Assembly (NCBI GenBank): GCA_947177885.1
Contig: CAMWWF010000103.1
Coordinates: 1 to 8,879, forward strand
Source: an uncultured Lachnospiraceae bacterium
GTDB lineage: Bacteria; Bacillota_A; Clostridia; Lachnospirales; Lachnospiraceae
Direction of reading: 5' to 3'
DNA length: 8,879 bases
Below the pieces are notes generated by a model that was not told where the DNA came from, made no database searches, and worked only from the letters and a program-made list of their open reading frames with translations. Both the position numbers and the translations under genes were made by a program. Each line of letters starts with the position of its first letter. Within the stretch, counting starts at the first letter, position 1. Positions 1 through 6,158 of the stretch are shown in pieces.

Positions 1-1172
1 TCTGTATCTATACTGACTGTCACTTTTGTTTCGGGTGGGTTATGTGTCAATGCATTGATGATAAGATTATTCACGGCACGGCGAAATAAATCAATGTCAA
101 GACAAACTTCACATTCCTGTATGTCACTTTCAAACTCAATACTGCGATTCATAAAGACAGGGTCATTTACCATATCAATGACCAGCTCTTTCAGAAAACG
201 CACAATGCGCACCGTCTGTGGATGGTATGGTACCGCACCTGAATCCAACTGATAGGTCAGCTTTAGATCATTCATCATTTTTTCAGTGTGATTCGCATTT
301 TTTAAGATAATCTCACCGTATTCCCGTACGGTTTCACCGTCAGGGACAGGATTGTCCATAAGCAGTTCTGCATAGCCCTTAATTGGTGAAAGCGGCGTCT
401 TCAAATCGTGCGTAATATTTGCAATCCACTCCCTGCGTATTCGTTCCGTATCCTGTCCGACCTCATCGCTGCGTCGGATTTCCGCATCCATTTTGTTAAG
501 CGCCCCATAGATTTCTCCAAAAACGCCTTTTTCAGGCAGCACAGTATAACAACGCATCGAAACATTACTGATACCTTTTGCTATCTTACCAAGATGTCCG
601 GTAAGCCAAATTCCATAAAAGATCACAAAAAGAATCATAGCACACAAACCAAAAAAAATTCCCCTGCGGAACAATGGCGAAAGCCGAACCACATTCTCAC
701 CATTATAGTAAAGCATATATTTTCCTATCGCATAAGGAAATCCGATCAAATAACTCCATGTTTCCCCTGAATCTTCATAACTGTTTACAAGAACGGTATT
801 CCCCTGTTCATAAGCACTTGTGCGGAGCAAGATCAGTTCAGATGCGGAATATCTCACCGGATAACTCTCAGGCTTGTTATGGCAAAAAACCTCCTGCCCT
901 GTTTCATCAATGACCTGAAGCCACAGCCCGTATTCATCCAACCTCTCAAGCCCTATTTCTTCTATTTTGACATCGCCATTATCATTCTTCATCCATACGG
1001 AAAAATTGTCTGTAAATCTATCCGGCCATGATGCCAGGCTTAAACCTTCCGGCTCAGTTATTCCGAAAATATAGTAGAACATTCCAATTGCAACAACAAC
1101 AGCGATAAGAAGTAATACTAACACCAAAATAACGATTCGTAAAAACGGACTCAGTTTCTTTTTATTTCTCAT
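1..1172 (-). CDS. Sensor histidine kinase, partial (C-terminus beyond left edge)
   Basis: Translating the minus strand from the ATG at 1172 gives 390 uninterrupted codons to the window edge. Seen: a basic N-terminus, a first membrane helix at about residues 10-37, an extracellular sensor segment of about 130 residues, and a second helix at about 168-190. The dimerisation/phosphoacceptor helix follows, with WIANITHDLKTPLSPIKGY (phosphorylated His about 255). An N-box, NNLIINALTHNPP, begins at about 368. The G-boxes of the ATPase domain lie outside the window. The region after helix 2 is short and I see no clear HAMP consensus. The start overlaps the last 11 nt of the response-regulator gene, which indicates translational coupling and a cognate pair. 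Known for the family: membrane autokinase that phosphorylates its partner regulator. The signal sensed is unknown. The gene is AT-richer than the exporter genes to the right. Confidence 0.95.
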   Translation of the reverse strand, partial: MRNKKKLSPFLRIVILVLVLLLIAVVVAIGMFYYIFGITEPEGLSLASWPDRFTDNFSVWMKNDNGDVKIEEIGLERLDEYGLWLQVIDETGQEVFCHNKPESYPVRYSASELILLRTSAYEQGNTVLVNSYEDSGETWSYLIGFPYAIGKYMLYYNGENVVRLSPLFRRGIFFGLCAMILFVIFYGIWLTGHLGKIAKGISNVSMRCYTVLPEKGVFGEIYGALNKMDAEIRRSDEVGQDTERIRREWIANITHDLKTPLSPIKGYAELLMDNPVPDGETVREYGEIILKNANHTEKMMNDLKLTYQLDSGAVPYHPQTVRIVRFLKELVIDMVNDPVFMNRSIEFESDIQECEVCLDIDLFRRAVNNLIINALTHNPPETKVTVSIDT

Positions 1173-1866
1173 ATGGATTTACCAGCTTATAGCCCAGGCC
1201 TTTCATCGTAATAATATATTGGGGCGTTGCCGGGTCTTCCTCTAACTTTTCACGCAAATGGCGGATGTGTACCATTATCGTATTATCACATCCAAAGCTG
1301 TCCTCACCCCAGACGGTTTCATATAAACGCTCACGACTGATTACCCGCCCTGCATTTTCCGCCAAGTACCGTAAAATCTCAAATTCCCGTGCGGTCAGCC
1401 CGATTTCCCTATCATGCTTCATTACTCTGCAACCGTCCGTATCTATCATCAGTTCACCAATTTTAACGGAAAAATCCCGTATTGGAGCCTGTCTGTATTC
1501 TGCACGGCGTAACCCGGCTTTCACCCTATATACCATTTCTTTTGGACTGAAGGGCTTTGTGACGTAATCGTCACCGCCAACAGCCAGACCAAGTATCTTA
1601 TCCAATTCATCGTTTTTTGAAGAAAGAAACAAAACAGGGCAATGCGAAAACTCCCGTATTTGTTTACACACTTCATACCCATCTATGTCCGGCAGCATAA
1701 CGTCTAAGATAATAATGTCCGGCTGAATTTCCTTGCACATAAGCACAGCGGATATCCCATTATCAATTTTGGTAATATTGTAAAACCCTTCTATGTTTAG
1801 AGCTTTTTCAAGTAAATCTAAAATATCCGGCTCATCATCAACAAGCATAATTTTATACCCATTCAC
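1162..1866 (-). CDS. OmpR/PhoB-family response regulator
   Basis: A 234-residue DNA-binding response regulator. The receiver domain (about residues 4-120) has the acidic pair D10/D11, phosphoacceptor D55 in IIILDVMLPD, a Ser pair at about 82-83 and K104 in TKPF. The C-terminal winged-helix domain (about 132-232) has the GLTAREFEILRYL, VWGED, HIRHLREKLE and MKGLGYKL elements typical of OmpR/PhoB regulators. I chose the GTG start at 1866 because it places the receiver motif at the usual distance from the N-terminus, gives a normal family length, and follows an AAAGGAG-like site with 11 nt spacing. The frame stays open to 1971, but those extra 35 residues are basic, Cys-containing and unlike a receiver N-terminus. 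It is cotranscribed with the histidine kinase. Target genes are not identifiable here; pairs like this often control neighbouring transporters, but none adjoins it on the visible side. Confidence 0.93.
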   Translation of the reverse strand: MNGYKIMLVDDEPDILDLLEKALNIEGFYNITKIDNGISAVLMCKEIQPDIIILDVMLPDIDGYEVCKQIREFSHCPVLFLSSKNDELDKILGLAVGGDDYVTKPFSPKEMVYRVKAGLRRAEYRQAPIRDFSVKIGELMIDTDGCRVMKHDREIGLTAREFEILRYLAENAGRVISRERLYETVWGEDSFGCDNTIMVHIRHLREKLEEDPATPQYIITMKGLGYKLVNPYEK

Positions 1867-2078
1867 TGAATCGCGCACTCCTTTTGTTTTGTAACAGCCT
1901 CTTGGAATCTCTTTGTGCCTGATTTTGCGAGATAATTTTTTGTTGGTTGTGCACCCCACAGCCTTCCGCAAATTCGGTAGATCCGTATTTGTTCAAGGGG
2001 GTATTGCGCACAGCGTCTGACACGCCTATCCACAACACCCTTTTCATCGGGAAAAAATTTCCATCGTTCAAAGTCGGT
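1867..2078. other. Intergenic spacer upstream of the two-component system
   Basis: About 210 bases separate the LRR gene stop from the chosen regulator start. Several minus-strand frames stay open across it (one of 77 codons, 2086-1853), but none shows recognisable motifs or a convincing ribosome site, so I do not call a gene. A weak hairpin (GGCGT / ACGCT) lies near 2020-2035. I found no convincing -35/-10 pair for the regulator and no clear terminator for the LRR gene. Base composition changes across this spacer, from GC-richer on the right to AT-richer on the left. Confidence 0.5.
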
Positions 2079-4106
2079 TCAGTCAATAATGATCACATTT
2101 TTCAGACCCGTCTTTTCGTGAACAGGATTATTCTCACAGACGATCACCTTAAGCTGATCCAGCCCTGCCAGCGGAGACAGGTCGGTGACATAATTGTCGC
2201 TGATATTCAGGTACGTGAGCTGCGGCATATTCTCCGCGAACTTCACATCCTGCAATTCCTGTCCGGGCACAGTCAGGGCAGTGAGCCCCGGCATGTGGTC
2301 GAAAAATTCCGTGTGACTGCCCAGTTTGATCTTTGTATTACCTGCACCGAAATCCCAGCTTCCGTCTTCTTTCAGCTGATCAACTGTCGTATCCTCCATA
2401 TTTAGCTCCTGAAGGCTCTCACTGACGGGCATTCCCTCAAGCCTTAATCCAAATTCCGCATCCTCCAGATTCAATACTCTCAGATTGGGCATTCCGAAAA
2501 CGACATTGATATCCCCCCAGATAAAGGTATCCGTCAGATCAATGGTTTCCAGAGAGTTCACACCGGCAAAAGCCTCCAGCAGGGAAGGGGTTGCAGACAT
2601 ATCGATAAGAGCGAGATCCTTCAGATTCGTCAGGTTCTCTACTCCCGCCAGATTCCCGGCATTCTCAAAGTATCCTCCGTCTGTCAGCGTCAGGCTCTCC
2701 AACGCCGTCAAAGCTCCCAGACCGGGAAATCTGTCATAATTGCCGAGAGTCAATGCCCTCAGGCCGGTCATCATGGAGAGATCCGGCATTACCATGTCCG
2801 CATTCGTGTCATAGTCCACATAAAGTTCCAATTCTTCCAGTCCGGTACACTCAAATATCGGGCTATAGTCCTCCACCGAATAATTCTGATGCAGTCTGAG
2901 ACTTTTCAGGGTATCCGCACGGTCTGATACGGCAGCGATCTGCATCAGCTGTGTGCCGGCAAGCTCCAGGCTCTCCAGCCCGGACATACCGCTGATAAAA
3001 CCGATATCCCGAAGTCCCTTGGATTCAATGGAAAGCTCCTTCAGCTGCGACATATCATAGAGTTCTCCAAAGTCAGAAATACCGTCCCCATCCTCTATAA
3101 CAAGCGCTTTCAATGTCGCTGCCTGAGAAAGTCCTGCCAGTTCCATCCCATGATCGTCGCAGTCCAGTTTCAGATATTCCAGATTACTGTACGCTCCTGT
3201 TTCGCTGCAGTCACTCATCAGGAAATCGCAGTATAACTCCAGCTCCGTCAGCTGAGAGACATCCATATATCCCGCCAGATCCCTCAACGTAGTCTCACAG
3301 GTCAGGGATGTGAGAGAAGTCAGGTTATGCCAGTCCGTATCCCAGTCCAGGGAATTTCTTCCCAGATCCAGTATCTGCAGCTTTGGAAAGCATTTAAAAT
3401 CCTCGGAATCCACGCGGGCAGATGCCAGATAACAGGTTCCGGCAGTTCCGTCAGACAGTTCATATGTGATCTCCGTGCCGTTGTGATCATATATATCGCG
3501 GATCTCCACTCTTATCACACTGTTCAGATCCTCCCTGGTAGCCGATGCCGCAGGTTTGTCAAATAACTGACTGACAAATTCCTTTAAAAGTTCGCTCTCA
3601 GGCGGATTAAACATCAGATGGCTGACATCGCTGTTCTGGCTCCCCGGGGACGCAGTGGAGGAAGAGGAAGGATAGCTCGAAGCAAAAGGATCCGAGGCGG
3701 AAGACGCTTCCCCGTAGCTTTCGGAACCGCTGTCACTCCCCCAGTCTGCCGTTTTCAGTTCCTCGTCTATTTCCCTGTAGACATTATATCCCACATAAGC
3801 AAATACTCCCGCCACCACCAATACCAGTACCACCACTATCGCCACTATACTGATTATGATCGCCGTCTGATTATTCTGCTTTCCGGTATTACCGGCAGGA
3901 GGAACCGGCTGCTGATTGTAGTTCGACTGCTGACCATAATTCGCCTGTGACTGTCCTCCGTAGTTCGGCTGCTGCTGACTGTCGCCTGTCTGTGACTCTC
4001 CGGAGCGGTAAGGATCCCGATAACCGCAGTCAGGACAGGCAGGTACACCGTCCTTTATCACCAGCATTTTATTACATAGCGGACACCTGTTTTTCCTTTC
4101 TTCCAT
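2079..4106 (-). CDS. Zinc-ribbon, membrane-anchored leucine-rich-repeat protein
   Basis: 675 residues. Domain order seen: an N-terminal zinc ribbon with C8-x2-C11 and C24-x2-C27 (CPLC...CPDC); a Gln/Asn/Tyr-rich linker with NYG-like repeats (about 36-80); one hydrophobic membrane helix (about 82-107); an acidic, Ser-rich spacer (about 118-160); then irregular leucine-rich repeats from about 240 to 660 of the LxxLxL type, for example LKELSI, LESLEL and LRVLNL, ending in LTYLNISDNYVTDLSPLAGL. The absence of a cleavable signal peptide and the single helix predict cytosolic zinc ribbon and external LRR domain. The ATG at 4106 follows an AGGAGG (4117-4112) at 5 nt spacing, so the start is secure. 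Known: such LRRs bind proteins or surface ligands. Inference: surface sensing or adhesion. No enzyme domain is visible and the function is unknown. A smaller unrecognised frame ends 1 nt upstream. Confidence 0.9.
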   Translation of the reverse strand: MEERKNRCPLCNKMLVIKDGVPACPDCGYRDPYRSGESQTGDSQQQPNYGGQSQANYGQQSNYNQQPVPPAGNTGKQNNQTAIIISIVAIVVVLVLVVAGVFAYVGYNVYREIDEELKTADWGSDSGSESYGEASSASDPFASSYPSSSSTASPGSQNSDVSHLMFNPPESELLKEFVSQLFDKPAASATREDLNSVIRVEIRDIYDHNGTEITYELSDGTAGTCYLASARVDSEDFKCFPKLQILDLGRNSLDWDTDWHNLTSLTSLTCETTLRDLAGYMDVSQLTELELYCDFLMSDCSETGAYSNLEYLKLDCDDHGMELAGLSQAATLKALVIEDGDGISDFGELYDMSQLKELSIESKGLRDIGFISGMSGLESLELAGTQLMQIAAVSDRADTLKSLRLHQNYSVEDYSPIFECTGLEELELYVDYDTNADMVMPDLSMMTGLRALTLGNYDRFPGLGALTALESLTLTDGGYFENAGNLAGVENLTNLKDLALIDMSATPSLLEAFAGVNSLETIDLTDTFIWGDINVVFGMPNLRVLNLEDAEFGLRLEGMPVSESLQELNMEDTTVDQLKEDGSWDFGAGNTKIKLGSHTEFFDHMPGLTALTVPGQELQDVKFAENMPQLTYLNISDNYVTDLSPLAGLDQLKVIVCENNPVHEKTGLKNVIIID

Positions 4107-4107
4107 T

Positions 4108-4380
4108 TCAACCTCCTGATCTTTCTTTTAAAACATGCTCTGCATAGTCCAAATCTGTTTTGTCTATCCTGCCCTCATCTGTTACAACATAAATTCCGTC
4201 TCCGACAGTATCGTTTTCTGCAAAGTCCGATAAACCGCCACCCCGCCATAAACAACGGGGACACCCCCATCTGCTTGCAGCGCTGCAGATCGCAGATGTA
4301 TGTGCAACAGCATTCGATAAATATACAAGCCAACTATAGTCGGCTCTGCAAATAACACCACAACACAAGGTCGGCTTCAC
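4108..4380 (-). pseudogene. Unrecognised 90-codon frame, possible gene remnant
   Basis: A GTG-started frame ends in TGA just 1 nt before the LRR gene ATG, and its last codons contain the LRR ribosome binding site. The final 35-40 codons read like real protein (acidic, balanced, with GIYVVTDEGRIDKTDLDYAE and a charged end). The first 50 codons are rich in Cys, Trp and Arg and coincide with several hairpins, so they look non-coding. There is no ribosome site before the GTG, and I find no later in-frame start. The best reading is either the tail of a decayed or displaced gene or a chance frame across a structured spacer. I do not recognise the product. If it is translated, its stop next to the LRR start would couple the two. 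Confidence 0.25.
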
Positions 4381-4409
4381 CGACTTGACTCATTGTCCGC
4401 GGGAGTCAA
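4241..4409 (-). repeat. Cluster of inverted repeats in the exporter-LRR spacer
   Basis: At least five inverted repeats lie in 170 bases. They are TTGACTC/GAGTCAA (4385-4409, 11-nt loop); GTCGG/CCGAC (4370-4384), directly abutting the first; AGCCGAC-TATA-GTTGGCT (4328-4345, one G-U pair); ATCTGC/GCAGAT (4269-4290), which encloses the perfect 12-base palindrome TGCAGCGCTGCA; and CCCCG/CGGGG (4241-4260), which competes with GGGG-TGT-CCCC (4257-4267). All lie between the exporter stop and the LRR start. They may be terminators for the exporter transcript, part of an untranslated leader of the LRR gene, or a dispersed intergenic repeat element. I do not recognise a known riboswitch. Confidence 0.5.
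4318..4345 (-). terminator. Candidate rho-independent terminator of the exporter operon
   Basis: On the minus strand, AGCCGAC-TATA-GTTGGCT forms a 7-bp stem (one G-U pair) with a 4-nt loop, followed by the T-rich tract TGTATATTTAT. It lies about 80 nt after the stop of the second exporter gene. The tract is interrupted by purines, so termination would be partial. The two abutting hairpins at 4370-4409 are closer to the stop but lack a clean T tract. Confidence 0.4.
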
Positions 4410-4423
4410 CTCTATATCGCCTC

Positions 4424-6061
4424 TCAGCCTGCCCTGCCGTCCCCGATGGTGATCAGCCTGCCCTGCTGCATCTTCTCATGGATCCTGTGGGAGATGGAGA
4501 TCACCGTCCTGCCTTCCGATGCCTTTTTCAGCACCTCCAGCACTCTCGCCTCCGTCACACTGTCCAGATTGGCAGTGATCTCGTCCAACAGCATGATCCT
4601 GGGCTTTGCCACCACTGCTCTGGCTATGGACAGAAGCTGCAGCTCCCCCTGAGAGAAATCGGCGTATTCCATGGGCGTATCATAACCCCGGGGCAGGGAC
4701 AGTATCTTCTCATGCAGCCCTACCATTTTGGAAGTCTCCTCCACGGCATTTCTGTCAAAGGCGGGATCAAAGAGAGTGATCTGCTCCTCCACAGTACCCA
4801 TACAGGGATGAAACTGCTGCTCCACATACCCCAGAAAATACCGGCGTTTCGCCCCGGAGATACGCCCCGCATCCACTCCGCCGATGGTGACCGATCCCTC
4901 CTGCGGCTCATACAGGCCCAGAAGAAGCCGAAACACCGTACTTTTGCCCGCGCCGGTCCTGCCGGCCAGCGTCACATTTTCTCCTTCTTTTACAGTAAAA
5001 CTCAGGCGGTCAAGCACCGGATGCTCCGGGTCATAGGCAAAACTCACCTTCTCAAATCTCACATCCGTGCCCCGGGTCTCTTCTTCCTCGTAGATATGAG
5101 ATTCTTCTTCCTCCAGAAACTCGTCGATCCTCCTGATCCCGGCGATGGCCGTCTGGATATTCTGGATCTCCATTCCGATACTCTCAATGGGGTTAAACAC
5201 CTTTCCCACATAAGCGATGATCGCCACCGCGCTGCCCACCGTGATGCCGAAAAGCTGCTGCATGGCGCTCCCCATGGAAGAGCACACCATCATCACTGCG
5301 ATCACACAAGAGCTGAGATATACCACAATGGGAGAATAGATCGAATTATAAAAATTGGTCTTCTCCAACGCCCGGTAGCTTTCCTCAATGTAAATATCAT
5401 ATTTTTCTTCCATGTATTTCTGGATGGTGAGGGTACGGATGCTCCTCATATTGCGGATGGTCTCCGGCACGTGATTATTCACCTTCCCGATGGCCGCACG
5501 GTTCGCCATCTGGGCTTTCAGCATCCTCTTCTGAATGTAACGCGTCATAGCAAACAGAAGGGGCATGATGCACAGGAGCAGAAGTCCCAGTCCCAGACTC
5601 TTGTAAAAGATCACCGCAAGGATCCCCACCACCCTACAGGCATTCGCAAACATACCCACGATGCCGTTTGAAAAAAGGGTGTCCACCGCGTCCACATCAT
5701 TGACGAACCGGGAAGTGATCTTGCCGGGCTCCTCCTTAGTAAAGTATCCCGCCTGCATCCGCGAAATCTTCCCGCACATCTCGCTCCGCACGTTGTGAGT
5801 CAGCTTCTGCCCCATCACTGTCAGCATCACATTCTGCAGGGATTCCAGAATATTTGAGATTGCCAGCATACCCAGATAAGCGAAAGCCGTGCTCAGAGCC
5901 GCCGTCTCATTCCCGGTCAGGCGATTCACGATCTCCTCCAGGATCAGAGGCGGTATCAGTGTCATAATGACAGAAGCCACGATCACCAACAGCGTAACCG
6001 CCACTGTCTTCCGCGATCTTTTCACTAATTTCCAGAGAATTGATATCATATTGTTATTCAT
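4424..6061 (-). CDS. ABC exporter half-transporter, catalytic-site subunit
   Basis: 545 residues: an N-terminal type IV exporter membrane domain with about six helices (near 18-42, 57-80, 133-153, 155-173, 243-263 and 270-290) followed by an ATPase domain from about 335. Motifs: Walker A GRTGAGKST (367-375), Q-loop Q415 in GYVEQQ, Walker B IMLLDE with the catalytic glutamate E494, D-loop NLD and switch His525 in ISHR. The signature is degenerate, FSQGE (469-473) instead of LSGGQ. The ATG at 6061 has a GGAGG at 7 nt spacing. It lies 97 nt downstream of the other half-transporter and is almost certainly its partner. Family knowledge: in BmrCD/LmrCD/TM287-288-like heterodimers, one subunit supplies the good Walker B and the bad signature, exactly as here. 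Substrate unknown; drugs, lipids or peptides are possible. The C-terminus is short, ending soon after the H-loop. Confidence 0.93.
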   Translation of the reverse strand: MNNNMISILWKLVKRSRKTVAVTLLVIVASVIMTLIPPLILEEIVNRLTGNETAALSTAFAYLGMLAISNILESLQNVMLTVMGQKLTHNVRSEMCGKISRMQAGYFTKEEPGKITSRFVNDVDAVDTLFSNGIVGMFANACRVVGILAVIFYKSLGLGLLLLCIMPLLFAMTRYIQKRMLKAQMANRAAIGKVNNHVPETIRNMRSIRTLTIQKYMEEKYDIYIEESYRALEKTNFYNSIYSPIVVYLSSCVIAVMMVCSSMGSAMQQLFGITVGSAVAIIAYVGKVFNPIESIGMEIQNIQTAIAGIRRIDEFLEEEESHIYEEEETRGTDVRFEKVSFAYDPEHPVLDRLSFTVKEGENVTLAGRTGAGKSTVFRLLLGLYEPQEGSVTIGGVDAGRISGAKRRYFLGYVEQQFHPCMGTVEEQITLFDPAFDRNAVEETSKMVGLHEKILSLPRGYDTPMEYADFSQGELQLLSIARAVVAKPRIMLLDEITANLDSVTEARVLEVLKKASEGRTVISISHRIHEKMQQGRLITIGDGRAG

Positions 6062-6158
6062 GCGTATACCTCCATTTATGCATTCAGATCATGCTGTCTT
6101 CCATGTCCCCGATGTTGCAAACCATTCTAACGGAATATTCCATCCGACAAAATGGCGG

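Noticed and set aside
1853..2086. 77-codon minus-strand frame upstream of the regulator
   Set aside because: No recognisable family, overlaps the LRR stop and the regulator start in another frame, and has no clear ribosome site.
3890..3990. Short repeats of CTG/TTCG type as a possible regulatory array
   Set aside because: They encode the Gln/Asn/Tyr-rich linker of the LRR protein and are explained by its low-complexity protein sequence.
4385..5671. 428-codon plus-strand open frame
   Set aside because: Lies wholly opposite the second exporter gene, is His/Arg/Pro-rich with no recognisable motif, and arises from codon bias of the real gene.
6062..6158. Possible second promoter between the exporter genes (TTGCAA with a weak -10)
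   Set aside because: No acceptable -10 box at 16-18 nt spacing; the downstream gene has its own strong ribosome site and is most simply cotranscribed.
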